Counted from the stretch's first letter, positions 11,210-21,926 are shown. The stretch is 64,000 bases of DNA from Neocallimastix lanati (nom. inval.) (GCA_016946835.1 JACVTC010000150.1:321501-385500), one strand, 5' to 3'. The notes: generated from the letters alone by a model not told the origin. Made by a program: numbers and translations.

Positions 11210-11727
11210 TTAGACAATCGGTATTTTAAGGTTTTTCCCGATTTTACCAATCGGTTTTACTTAAAATATTCGATGACCAATATGTATAGATTTTCGGTCG
11301 AATTTTTCTTCTAATCTTCTCCTAAACAATTGATTTGTTAAGATTAGAAACAAATTTATTAAAATTTAAAAGTATAAATAGAAACTCTTGAGTTCTCTTA
11401 GAGAAATCAAGAGTTATTATTTTAGGATTTTTATAATAAATAATAATTCAAATAAAATAATTAATTAATAAACAAAAACATTTTTAATAAAACATATTTT
11501 ATATTATTTGTGTCTTTTATTCCTTTTGTGTTATTGTTTATTATAAACTTTCTATAATAAACTCTCTTTTATATTTAAGTTAAGTATAATTATTTATTTA
11601 TATTATTTTATATTTATTTAATTATATTTTAATTTTATTTTCTCATATTAATGTTAATTAGTAATAATTAATTCTAATTTGTAGTTAAGAAATTATTTAT
11701 AATTAATTTTATAAGTAATTTCTTACA
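11210..11727 (+). mobile_element. LTR-like copy 1 (TAR-like hairpin family)
   Basis: It shares with 12795-13344 an ordered set of blocks: an AATCGGTT-containing block, TTTGTTAAGATTAGAAA, a TATA box, a hairpin with arms CTCTTGA/TCAAGAG, a TTTATTATAA/ATAATAAACTCT block after a TGTGTTA signal, and an end TTACA. The right end (CA at 11727) is inferred from where the two copies stop matching; the left end is uncertain. No coding region lies between the two copies, so they are solo LTRs or remnants. Confidence 0.55.
11373..11413 (+). promoter_or_regulatory. TATA box and TAR-like hairpin, LTR copy 1
   Basis: TATAAATA at 11373-11380 is followed by a nested hairpin: CTCTTGA (11385-11391), TCTC (11394-11397), loop TTA, GAGA, AA, TCAAGAG (11407-11413). 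The outer 7-bp and inner 4-bp stems are both perfect, separated by a 2x2 internal loop. Confidence 0.6.
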
Positions 11728-12794
11728 CTAAAATAATAAGTTCAAGGTATTAATTATTTTATTTTCTTAAACTTATTTTATATCGTTTTACCTTGTTTTA
11801 TTCTAACAAGTTTTACCGATATTTAATATTTAAATTTACTTAATTATTTTAAAAAAAAATGTTTTATTAAAAATTTATATAATATATTTAATCTATATAT
11901 TAAATATTATAATTTTTTTATAAATAATTAAAATAGTTAAATACTATAATATAAATAATATAGTTTATAACTTTATATATTTGTTATAATAATAATCTTT
12001 ATTTAATATTTTTATAGTTGATTATACAACGTTGAGAAATATTTTTAATTATTATAATTCATTATTTTTCTAAATAAATTCTCTTAATAAATTTCATAAT
12101 TATTTCCTAAAAATTTTATAAATTGATTTCTAAAGAACAAATTATTCCATATAAAAAATTTTATATTTATATTATTATTATAGTTGGTGTAACTATATTT
12201 TCCAATCAAATGTATATAAATATTATTATTAAATAATATTATTATAATAATAAAAATTATTATAATTACTTAATATTATGAATAAGAACTATTAAGTTAT
12301 TACTATTTAATTATTATAATATTTAAAATATTATAAAATCTTTTACTATTTCTTAATATATATTATTATTATTTATAAAAATGTAAGAATCTATAATTAT
12401 TTTTAAATAAAATAATTATATTTTCTTAGTTAAAGTTATAATTATAACTTTATTTAATTATATAATATTTATTCATTTAAATATTATTAATAATTTATTT
12501 AACTCAATATTAAATATTCATTAATTTAATACAACAAAATTTATTTAATTAATTATTATTTATACATTTATAAATAATTATAGTTTATTTAATTATACAT
12601 TTAATTATTAAATTTATTAGTCTTAGTTTATTTATTTAATTATATTGTAAACAAATATATTATGTATTCTAATATGTATTTAATAACGTATTCTGTATTT
12701 TGTTCATTAATATCATTATTATGTTATTTTCCTTATTTGTGAATTTATGATTTTATGATCGAAATATTTTTTATTATTTTATTCTTTTATTTTC
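11728..12794. other. AT-rich spacer
   Basis: Almost only A and T, with many short inverted repeats of ATTATAAT type. I see no gene, RNA or recognisable repeat family. Confidence 0.5.
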
Positions 12795-13344
12795 GATCAA
12801 TTACATTAGATTAGCGAATCGGTTAATTAGGGTTTTTCCAAATTACTTCTTAAAAGTAATTGGTTTTACCTAATTGATACGATGATCGATATGGATAGAA
12901 TATCGATCAAAAATCTTATCTAGATTTTTCTGTCTAATCTTTTCCTAGATAAGAAATTTGTTAAGATTAGAAAACATTTTTTAATTTAACCTTATTTTTC
13001 AAAAAAGTATAAATAAGGCTCTTGAAATCTCTTTGAGAAATCAAGAGTTATTATTATAACAATTATAAAATAGTAATAACATTAATAAATATTTTATATT
13101 TCTATTTTAATAAAGCAAGTTTTAATAAAACAAATTTAAAAATAAAATAAAATAAAATAATCTTTTCTCTTTGACAATTCTGTGTTACTAGTTTATTATA
13201 ATTATTTATAATAAACTCTTTCTAATAGAAGATAAGTATATTTATCTTTTTTGCTTTCTCAATTTAATAATAATTATTATTTAATTATTATTAAGTTGTA
13301 GTTAATAATTTGATTATAATTAATTTTATAATTAAATTATTACA
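12795..13344 (+). mobile_element. LTR-like copy 2 (TAR-like hairpin family)
   Basis: A diverged homologue of the copy at 11210-11727 in the same orientation, with the same block order and ending ATTACA at 13344. The left end is uncertain. Divergence is large in the spacers but the TATA-hairpin module is nearly unchanged. Confidence 0.55.
13008..13047 (+). promoter_or_regulatory. TATA box and TAR-like hairpin, LTR copy 2
   Basis: TATAAATA at 13008-13015 is followed 3 bases later by CTCTTGA (13019-13025), AA, TCTC, TTT, GAGA, AA, TCAAGAG (13041-13047). The architecture is identical to the module at 11373-11413; only unpaired bases differ within the hairpin. Confidence 0.6.
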
Positions 13345-13920
13345 AAAATGATACGAATAATTTTTATATTGTATCGGGTGGTTCGTGAATGCAAGTTTTA
13401 TTATAAAATTATATATTCTAATAAAAGAATTATAATAATTATCACACAAAAAGATTAAATAAAAATAATAAGAAAAAGATAAAAGAATATTTGTTGTCGT
13501 TTTGTTTTATTAAAAAATATATATATTTCTTGTTACATTAATTATTTTTAAATACTTATTAGTTATTTTAATCTATTCCGTTGAATAATTAAACCTTAAC
13601 TTTAATAAGTATTTATTTTATATTTAAGTAAATTAATTATTTTCTAAGTATCTCTAACTTAGATTTATAAATTCCTAATTCTAAACTAATTAAACTACCT
13701 CTGTCTAAAAAAAATCATTTTTCTTTCATATTTATATATTTATTTTTATTAAATCCTATTGGTTCAATTTATATATTATCCTTACTATCTTTACTAATAT
13801 TTTTTTATATTATTTTAAATTTAATTAATATTATTATATATAATTATTTTATAATTATTTCCTATTTAACTTTACTATTTATATTAAAATTATATTTTTA
13901 ATTCGGCAACGTACCAAAAA
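13345..13920. other. AT-rich spacer
   Basis: No gene seen. The sequence next to the LTR at 13921, read on the minus strand, begins TTTTTGGTACGTTGCCG, which looks like a PBS but does not fit a tRNA T-stem well. Confidence 0.4.
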
Positions 13921-14218
13921 TGTTAAGGATTTAGAGAATAAAATAAAAATAAAAGTAAAAGAAACACAAATTTATTTAATTATTTATTATTTTATTTATT
14001 ATTTTTATTTATGATTGAATTTTAAAAATTTATAGCAAAATTTACAACTATTTATACTTTTTGTTAAGGCATAAAAGTTGTTCTTGCCACTAAATTTTAT
14101 ATTATTACATATTATTTTTTTTTATAAAAATTATTAAATTTAAATTGATTTTTATAATCAATTATATAAAATTTAATTATAACAATATAAATAAAATACA
14201 TTTATAATATTAATAAAA

Positions 14219-14264
<46 letters not shown>

Positions 14265-14752
14265 CTATCTAAAATATTACTAATAAGAATTTATTTAATT
14301 GGCTATAAATTTTATTACAATCTGTTAAAATATTCAAATAAAAATAAAAATACTATTCTAATATAAAGATTTTAATAAAATAAAATATTTTTCAATATAA
14401 AATAAAACATTTTGATATAAAATTTTATAATAAAAGTTAAAATATAATATATAATTTTAATTATCAATATAAAAAAAAATATTATTAATAAAAAAAATTT
14501 AATTATTAATATAAAAATAAAAAAAATAAGATTTATTATTAATATTGCTAATATAAGTTTTAAATATATAAAAATATTACTATTAATATAAGATTTAATA
14601 TAAAAATATAAAGTTTAATATAATTTTTGATTTAATTTTTGATCTTTGGATTTAAAAATTTATTAAAGTACAAAAATAATAATGTACACATAATGTATTA
14701 AAAATAAATCGTAGATTTAATTAAGAATGCATTATTTAGTACATTCTTATCA
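13921..14752 (-). mobile_element. 3' LTR of the minus-strand Ty3/gypsy element
   Basis: Read on the minus strand it starts TGATAAGAATG and ends CCTTAACA, matching in style the intact element LTR (TGATAAAGAATG ... CCATAACA). A TATA box (TATAAATA, plus positions 14049-14056) and AATAAA lie in the expected order. It begins 19 bases after the integrase stop codon. It contains a run of about 38 T (plus strand) at 14221-14259. It is diverged from the intact element LTR, so a related but older insertion. Confidence 0.65.
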
Positions 14753-14770
14753 AGATTCCCCGACGAAGAC

Positions 14771-15553
14771 TCAAGCTTCTCTGTAAGCAGAGTTAAACTT
14801 TACTAAATTTTTAAAATGAACATTCCTGTTGAGTTGTTTTCCAGTTTTCTGATCGATTAAAGTTGCTGTATTGAATTGAATTTTTAAAATTTTAAATGGT
14901 CCATTGTAATATGGTTCTAGATTATTGCGGCTAAAGTTCCTAACAAGAACAAGATCACCAGCCTTTAATTCTTTTCCTTTTTTCATACTTATTTGTTCCT
15001 CTCGTCTTGTTGCCCAATACTTGTTAGCATTCTTCACATTTTCGCATGCTTCTCTAGTCCATTGATAATGACGAACAAATTTTTCCATTAAAATTTCATC
15101 ATATGATTTACCTGCATTTTCAATTGTTCTTATGGCTATATCATAAGGCTGTTGGTCTTCTCTTCCATATACTAATTTAAAACTAGAATGTCCAGTAGCA
15201 GTGTTTTTGGTAGTTCGAAGTGCCCACAAAGCAGAAGGTAAAACTTCATCCCAATCTTGATTTTTCCTTCCTAATAAACGAAGCAATTTTCCAATTTCTT
15301 TATTTCGGTTTTCAGTGAGACCATTGGATTCAGGGTGATAGGTAGCTATGAATTTTACATAAACATCATAAAGGTCAAGAAAGATTTTTGTCATGTCGGA
15401 GGTGAATTGGACTCCATTATCAGTAGTAATAACTTGAGGCACACCATGTCTTGCAAAAACGTTTATTAAAAATTCAATTATATCAGAGGAAGTTATGTTT
15501 TCAGTGGGTTCGGCTTCAACCCATTTGGTAAAGTAATCAACAGTTACTATAAT
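14771..15553 (-). pseudogene. Ty3/gypsy integrase core and C-terminal domain (minus-strand remnant)
   Basis: The frame is continuous with the RT fragment upstream except for one TAA at 15554-15556 where the intact element has Tyr. It reads VDYFTKWVEAEP, then VITTDNGVQFTSD (second catalytic Asp), YHPESNGLTENRNKE (catalytic Glu), and the C-terminal DLVLVRNFSR...YYNGPFKI block (GPY/F-type). The first catalytic Asp (GLDIIGPL) lies just upstream of the stop. An ATG start is absent; this is a downstream part of Pol. The zinc-binding N-terminal domain is missing because of the deletion described for 15554-16452. Confidence 0.85.
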
Positions 15554-16452
15554 TTATTGATTATTATTTCTTGTTTTTGGTAACGGCCCTATAATATCTA
15601 ATCCTAAATGCACAAAGGGACTATCAAAAATTTCATCTATATATGGAACTGAATAAGAATCTTTTTCTGTCATATCATTGACTTTTCGGTAGTCAATGCA
15701 CAAGCGCCACTTTCCATTGTGTTTAAGAATAAGTACTACTGGAGATGACCATTCTGAACAGGAAGGCTCTATCAATCCTTTCTTAATAAGTTTTGTAAGT
15801 TCTTCTTTTAATATATCTGATTTTAATTTTGTTAACCTATAACTTCTTAATTTCACTGGCTTTGCATTAGCTTTTAAACGGATCTTATGTGGTGAAAGTT
15901 TAGAAAGGGTTAATTCTTCTGTTGATGTAGCAACTATGTCAATCATTTCTTTGAGTATTTTGATAATTTGTTCTTTATATTCTTCATTTAAGGTATTTAA
16001 AAATTTATCACTTTCAATAAATTCCATTGGTGTTAATTCCTTAATAATTTCCTTTTCGTTATTTGTTTCTTTAACTTTTCTAATAGTGCAGATTATACTT
16101 TCTTCATCATTATATTGATTATTTATTTTAGCCATTTCTTCAAATTCACTCTTTGACGAAAGTTTGCATAAACTATTTATGGTGGGATGAATAAAGAAAC
16201 AATGATCAATTTGAGTTTTAAAATTTATTAACATATCATAGAAAGAATCTTCTTTTTCAACAATTCTAAAGTCTGCATTAAATATATAATTATTAATTTT
16301 TACTGGTAATCGAACAATATTTCCTTCTGAATATTCTTCATCTAGTGTCGCTAATTGAATTCTTCCACGACTTTTTCCAACTATTTCATATTCACCAGGT
16401 AATTTTTCAAAATATTGTTTAGTGACAATGCTAAGATTACTACAAGAATCAA
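15554..16452 (-). pseudogene. Ty3/gypsy protease and N-terminal RT fused in frame to integrase
   Basis: The frame starts with the protease LVDSCSNLSIV and continues through FRIVEKEDSFYDMLI. It goes on to the RT start: TKLKSDILKEELTKL, EWSSPVVLILKHNGKWRLC, and PYIDEIFDS. At that point, with no frame change, it jumps to PFVHLGLDIIGPL, the integrase core. Compared with the intact element (27.48 to 28.91 kb), about 1.4 kb is gone: catalytic RT, RNase H and the integrase zinc finger. It ends at TAA 15554-15556. The copy cannot reverse transcribe. The clean in-frame junction suggests a deletion in the DNA or during reverse transcription. Confidence 0.85.
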
Positions 16453-17372
16453 CTAAAATTTTCCTGGTACTCCATCAACACTTGCATCAACCATTGCTAA
16501 ATCTTCTTCAGCTACTTCATTGCTCTTACTTATGTAGCTATGGCCACTATTATTTACTAATAGAGTTTTTGTAATCACATTATCTACTGTTCCAATTATT
16601 TTAGATTTTTCTAACATTAAACCTTGCGATAATTGCGAACGAATCTTAGGACATGCATTCAGAAGTTGGCCGACAGTAATACTATATTTAAGATTATTTA
16701 GATCATCCATTATGTTATAAGGTTCTTTGTTATTCATCATTTTGATGTTTCTCTTTACTATCTGAGTATTTCCATTATTAGTTTCTTTAATATTTGTTGA
16801 AATTAATTTTTCTAGAGTGTTAGTTTTATTTCTTTGATTATATTTGTTCTTTTCTATTCTTTCTATTTCATTATCAATTGCAAATATATCTTCAGATTCA
16901 GCTTTTTCTTTTCTTTTTGTGGAGGTACTGTTGTGTTTTTCTTTATTTTCGTTTGCTCTCACCCTATTTCTTAATTCTTTTTCTTTTTGTTTTTCTTTAT
17001 TAATATTTTGTTGAGCTAAAATTGAAGGAATTATTTGATTTTTATAAACTTTATTTGGTGTATTATGAAGTTCATTCTCTTTCTTCTTTCTTAATGCGGG
17101 AGTTGCAAAGGGACGAGGATTATCTTTTAAATTTTTATGTACTTTCTTAGAATTACTATCTTCTTTATCATTAATAGTATCATTCATTTTTCTTTTAATA
17201 ATAATAATTTCTTTCTCATTTTCAATTACATCACTTAAATCCGATTCTCTATATTCATCAAATTCTTCACTAAGGAAATTATTATCAATTGAAATATTGT
17301 TAGAACTTTGTTTATTTTGTTTATTACTTAATGAAGCTATTTTTTTGTCATTGGGAGTGCTTCTACTCCCAT
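16453..17372 (-). pseudogene. Ty3/gypsy Pol N-terminal linker (minus-strand remnant)
   Basis: The main frame, 17187 to 16453, is Lys/Asn/Glu-rich. It carries NPRPFATPALRKKKE, NIMDDLNNLKYSITVGQLLN and the block AEEDLAMVDASVDGVPGK, all collinear with the intact Pol at 25.7-26.6 kb. A one-base loss near 16459 ends it just before the protease motif. The stretch 17188-17372 continues the homology (SNNISIDNNFLSEEFDEY) without a good start. The role of this linker is unknown; it precedes the protease in all three Ty3 copies here. Confidence 0.75.
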
Positions 17373-17750
17373 TTAGTAGTTTAAAGAGTTTTTGGAATAT
17401 ATTTCTTTTTTATTTTCTTCCATGATTTTATTTAATTGAGGGCAATAGTTTGAGTAGTGACCTTTTTCTTTACAGAAGAAACAAGTTTTAATAGATAAGT
17501 TCCTCATTTTCTGTGTTAAATCTTCTATACTATCTTGAGGTTTTGGTTTATTATTCATTTGAGTTGTTTGGAAAGTTTCATTTCTTCTTTTAGGATAAAA
17601 TCTTGAAGTGGTATTGTTTTGATTATGTTGTAAATTATTAATATTGGAATTACTAACATTGTTGTTCTTTACTGAAAGTCTATCTACCTTTTCGGCAGTT
17701 TTGAAAGTTTTATCCATACTTATGTCGTCTTTAAGTGATAGTTTCTTCCA
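17373..17750 (-). pseudogene. Ty3/gypsy Gag C-terminus, cut by a telomeric tract
   Basis: The reading frame enters directly from the TTAGGG tract at 17751, with WKKLSLKDDI as the first Gag residues (intact element: WKRVTLIDDI). It continues through TAEKVDRLSV, an Asn-rich linker and the zinc knuckle CFFCKEKGHYSNYC (CX2CX4HX4C) to the stop at 17373-17375. About two thirds of Gag and the 5' LTR are missing. Pol lies in the -1 frame relative to Gag, as in the intact element. Confidence 0.85.
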
Positions 17751-17766
17751 AGGGTTAGGGTTAGGT
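17751..17766 (+). repeat. Interstitial telomeric repeat tract (TTAGGG)
   Basis: AGGGTTAGGGTTAGG gives about 2.5 units of the common fungal telomere repeat, exactly at the breakpoint of Gag homology. Confidence 0.75.
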
Positions 17767-18140
17767 TTTAAACTTTGTAATTTTTATTAAAATTATTCGA
17801 TTAGATAATACATTAATTAATGTATATATAAATTATATGAAATCATGACTACATGATTTTAAGTAAATTAATACATTTTTAGTAAAAAATAAAAGTTCGA
17901 TAAAATAAAAAAAAAGTATATATCTATAAAGTTTAAAATTTTAAGGAAGAAAAATTATTCTTTTAAAGTAGATGAATAATAAAAGTAACTCTAATATAAG
18001 AATTTTTGTAATTATTTAAAAGAATATAAAGTTTTTAAATGATAATAAAATATTTTAAAATAAAATTAATAAAGAAATTAAGTTTTAGTTTGTTTGTAAA
18101 TAAGTATATGTATTTAAAGCTGAAATCGTATGACATATAT
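17767..18140. other. AT-rich spacer between telomeric tract and ORF1-like gene
   Basis: No gene seen. It lies 3' of the ORF1-like frame and may be its 3' UTR. Confidence 0.4.
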
Positions 18141-19277
18141 TTATTCATTGATATATTTCATAGATTCAATAATATTCTCAGAACTATAATCCATAGGATT
18201 TAATGGATTAATAGTTGTATTGAGAATGTTAGGGGAATTGGATATTATAGTGTCACTATACATATCCATCCCGGCTTCATGGTAGTGCTCAATTGGCACT
18301 GTGGGAGTTAACGTTGAGGAGATAATTGAATCATTATCATCCTCCGTGTTTAGGCTGTCATCCTCAAAGAGTTCGGACGTACCTTTGAACTCTGGGGATT
18401 CAAGAGGGCCACTTGGATTAGCAGCCTTAAAAGCAGCAAAGCCCTTTGATGGGCTAACAACCCTTTCCTTTAGCGCAAGGGCAAAGGCAGAGATGGCTTC
18501 TTTACTAGAGCGGAGGGCAGCATTAGCTACTTCCGAGGTCGAGCCGGGCGAGTTAGCTGGAGCATCATTGATGGTAGCTGGAGCATTATCGTGGGCACAA
18601 ACCGAAGAAGGAGCATCGAAGTTATTACCTGAGGTAGAGGTTTCTACATTAAGAGAAGCTTCATCAGGAACAGCAGTAGGCGTAGGCGTAGGAATATTAA
18701 ATTTGGTAAATTTAATATTCTGGATAACATTAGAAAAGAAGTCCTTAATATAATCAGGACTTCTTTTTCTATTAATAGTTTCAGATATTCTTCGGTAGCA
18801 TGCTTTTTCTACTCTAAGAATATCTTCATCATTAGCTGTAGAGGCATTGTCAACAGCAACAGGGTTAAAGTTTTCGAGAACTTTGAATGAGTTTTCAAAA
18901 ACTTTAAGGATGTTAATAATCATTGGTTTGGATCTTTTGAGAACTGTAAGTTCGCAAATGTCTTTACCAATGAACGAGACATTTTTAATATAGAAATGTC
19001 GTATTCCAAGATTACTAAGGCATTTTTTGATAACCCAGATGGGTTGCCTTTGAATGCCTTTAATATATACTAAATCAAGATCATCCTTTCGGATGATCTT
19101 AGGTTGCCTCGTAATGAGGCTCAGGATACTTTCCTGAATTAAGGGGAGGCCATCTTCCTGACTTCTTATTCGTTGAAGCTGTGGAGGAAGATGGTCGGCA
19201 TTCTTCTCAAGGGAATCTGTAATATCCTTACATTTTCCCTTTTTTTCTTCTATCATTTTTTTGATCCTCTCCTTTTT
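18141..19277 (-). pseudogene. LINE ORF1-like protein, C-terminal part
   Basis: A frame of 371 residues from the ATG at 19256. It continues the frame of 19278-20236 across a single TAG (19278-19280) and 7 codons, so the two were probably one protein. Residues about 58-115 read DDLDLVYIKGIQRQPIWVIK, LGIRHFYIKNVSFIGKD and ICELTVLKRSKPMIINILK. This resembles the nucleic-acid-binding region of some fungal LINE ORF1 proteins; the assignment rests on memory of the family pattern, not a search. The rest is Ala/Ser/Asp-rich and low complexity. GC content is visibly higher than in all neighbours. No RT lies next to it. Confidence 0.55.
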
Positions 19278-20236
19278 CTATAATATTTCAAGAGAAAGTC
19301 GAGAGGGGGAGGCTTCAGACTTATTTTGTAACACCGTACTAAGTGCTACTGAGTTGTTCTGAGCCTTGAAAATTTGGGATGAAAGTTTAACTTTCTCCTT
19401 TTTCCAAGACTCTTCTAGGCTTCTTATTGATTCAGTAAGATTGGAAATTTCAATCTTACTATTATAACATAAATTTTTTAAATGAGCGTTCTCAGTTCTA
19501 AGACGATTAAATTCGTATAAATCGAACTGATTGAGCTCTTTAGGGGCCGAATTTTGGCAGCTTGAGAGATATCTCTCAATGCTAGGATTTCGTTCATCTT
19601 CTTCCAAGGGGTTATTTTTTCTTTTACCAGTCCCTTCGGTCACTGGCTTCTTGAATAACCTTTCTTGGCTTAAGATATCTACTTCTTTCGTTGTGGAGGG
19701 AATCACCGGCTTTAAGATAGGCTCTTCAGTAATTATGGGATTACTGACGGTCTTTCCAACGAGTTCTTCCCCAGAGTTAGCTTCTTTCATCGCAGCATCT
19801 TGGGAAGGTGCTGCGATGACTAGAGTAGTACCGTTAGAAGAGGTAGTAGGTTCAGCAGAGAGGAGGGTTTGATTTACATCAATCTCCTCTTTGTCGTTCA
19901 TTTCTGGTCTACAATAATCATATTTCCACCAGAAATGGTTTCTCAAACTAGGCACCATCGTGAGTTGCTTCTTTACTTGTACCGGTTTGAAGAGGTCTTC
20001 ATTAGTTTTGTCCTTGGGATTAGGACTTTGGAAGGGGAGAGATATGACCTGTCTCCCATTCTTGAATAGGATAAGAGGTATGTTATCATTTCCCTTACTG
20101 AGAGAGACGATCTTATGATTATAAAGATCAATAAGATACGCCTTAAGAGCACTAAAGGTGCAGCTATTGTTGCAGTTCTTTCGTTTGTTCGAGCAGTAGA
20201 GGCGGGTATGACTTGGGGTTAGGGTTAGGGTTAGGG
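19278..20236 (-). pseudogene. LINE ORF1-like protein, N-terminal part with coiled coil, opening inside a telomeric tract
   Basis: The first ATG is at 19958, but the frame is open upstream through 20236. There it reads SHTRLYCSNKRKNCNNSC and LKAYLIDLYNHKIVSL, with a cluster of four Cys, and its 5' end is read from the TTAGGG tract itself. Near residues 150-215 of the ATG-started form is a heptad-rich stretch (NRLRTENAHLKNL, NLTESIRSLEESWKKEK) typical of an oligomerising coiled coil, as in LINE ORF1 trimers. The frame ends at TAG 19278-19280. The true start was probably lost with the sequence replaced by telomeric repeats. Confidence 0.5.
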
Positions 20237-20240
20237 TTTA
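20215..20240 (+). repeat. Interstitial telomeric repeat tract (TTAGGG)
   Basis: Three exact GGGTTA units and a GGGTTTA, same orientation as the tract at 17751. It joins the 5' side of the ORF1-like frame to the 3' end of the minus-strand LINE tail. Confidence 0.85.
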
Positions 20241-21358
20241 AATTCTTTTATTTATTTAAGATTTACAAAGTATTACATGTATTTGATAAATATAATAATA
20301 ACAAGAATAAAATATAATAATATAAAAATTATTTAAAGTATTTACTAAGTATAACTATTATAAGAATTAATAAGTAATTTGAAATATTAAATATTATTAC
20401 TAAGTTAAATATTAATAAAGATTTAGCTAACTAATAAAATTATTTAATATTAAAATATTTAAAGTTTGATAAAAAATATAAATTTAAAGTTATTAAAATT
20501 TTGATCAAAAGTAAATTAAAGTATTTAAAGTTTTGATTAAAAAGTAAAACGGACATACTAAATATGTCCATTATCTAAAAAAGGAAATTATTCTAATTAA
20601 TTATATCTAAGAGAAAATTTATGAAAATTTATCACTTAAAATTCGTATACTGAAATCCCATGAGGAATTTCAATATCTTGACTATCTCTAAAAGGAAATA
20701 TTAAAAATAAGTATTATTAAGTATTAATATCTATAAAAGTATTAATGTCTTATTTAAGAAACTAAAATAGATAATTATTATAAGTAAATAATTATATATG
20801 ATAATAATCTAAGTATTATATAAGATATTAATCTAAGTATATAACTATAAAAAGCAATAATAAAAATATATAATTATATAATTATTAAAATAAATAATTA
20901 TATATAAATGAATAAAATATATAATTATAAATGAAATATAATTATATAATAAAATAAAAAATATAATTATTAAACCAAATAATTATATTAGATAATAATA
21001 AAAATATATAATTATAAGTAAATAATTATATAAGTGAATAAAATATAATAAAATATATAATTATTATAAGTAAATAATTATATAAGTGAATAAAATATTA
21101 ATAAATTATATAATTATTATAAGTAAATAATTATATAAGTGAATAAAATATATAATTATAAAGGATATATAATTATATAATAGAATAATAAAAATATATA
21201 ATTATTAAAAGAAATAATTATATAAATAAATAATAAAATATATAATTATAAAAAGTATATAATTATATAAGTAAATAAAAAGTATATAACTATTAAAATA
21301 AATAATTATATAAGTAAATAAAAAGTATATAACTATTAAAATAAATAATTATATAAGA
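20241..21358 (-). mobile_element. 3' end of minus-strand LINE copy 1 (distal tail)
   Basis: The sequence aligns by eye with 46311-47000. Shared anchors are AAGATTTACAAAGTATTACATG, a hairpin with GGACAT/ATGTCC arms (20550-20568), and repeated TATATAATTATA blocks. The common 3' end, read on the minus strand, is AATCTT(A/G)AATAAA, giving a poly(A) signal at the terminus. The tail continues at 30834 after two nested insertions. Confidence 0.65.
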
Positions 21359-21921
21359 TTTTTTTTTTTTTTTTTTTTTTAACGACCGTAGCAGGATTTC
21401 TCCCCAGCTGTACATCTTGTAGACACACAATGGTTTATAACTAGAGCCCTTATCTAACTTCCTACTTTAGTAGGTGGTCCCGTCCCTGCTGGACTGCCTT
21501 ACAGTTACTCTGCATTGGCGCTCCTTACCCAAGTATAATTACTGCTTGTCATTGTACGATAATCTTACAATTGGGTCTTGCAGCCACAATCTCCGGGATC
21601 ACGTGACAACCGCTCCATAACATACCTATAAGTAAGGATAACTAAATTTTCATATGTCACCATATGTTGGGTATCTCCTCTTAAGAAACTTTGCCATACA
21701 CACTCAACCCTCTCAGGCCTGCAAGAAGTGTAAATCGATGAAAGTTGAATTAGAGATATAGGGGGTATCAAATGGGTATAATACTTACCTGAAAACCCTA
21801 ACCACCTAATAACGAAAAACCAGTGGAAAAAACGCTATAGGCATAGGGAGGGGTCGAACCAGGAACCTTATGCTCTCAAAGCTTACGCCTTAACAGCCAG
21901 GATAAAACCTGGAACAATTAT
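21359..21921 (-). mobile_element. tRNA-derived SINE with poly(A) tail
   Basis: On the minus strand it has a tRNA-like head. A TGGCTGTTAAGG box (plus 21888-21899) resembles the D-arm A box of Ser/Leu tRNAs. A perfect polymerase III B box, GGTTCGACCCC (plus 21850-21860), lies at normal spacing. Between them a 7-base loop TTTGAGA with near-complete stem would give anticodon UGA. A GC-richer body of about 450 bases follows, ending in about 20 A (plus T-run 21359-21380). Flanks show an imperfect duplication, AATTATATAAGAT left and AATTATAAGAT right. SINEs are transcribed by Pol III and copied by a partner LINE. The short frame at 21565-21771 inside it is not a gene. Confidence 0.6.
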
Positions 21922-21926
21922 AAGAT

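Noticed and set aside
11210-13344. LTR pair of one element
   Set aside because: The two LTR-like copies are too diverged to be a pair from one insertion and enclose no coding sequence or PBS.
13900-13922. A second primer-binding site (minus strand TGGTACGTTGCCG) that would make the LTR at 13921 a 5' LTR
   Set aside because: Its complement does not give a proper T-stem, and no coding follows below 13.9 kb on the minus strand.
18301-19872. Plus-strand frames of 150 and 113 residues
   Set aside because: Antisense shadows of the ORF1-like frame, which has the coiled coil and basic region expected of a real protein.
21565-21771. 68-residue minus-strand frame
   Set aside because: It lies in the SINE body and has no motif; SINEs do not encode protein.
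21841-21905. A functional tRNA gene
   Set aside because: B box and anticodon-like loop are good, but the D-arm is shortened and the acceptor 5' strand does not pair with the 3' strand.
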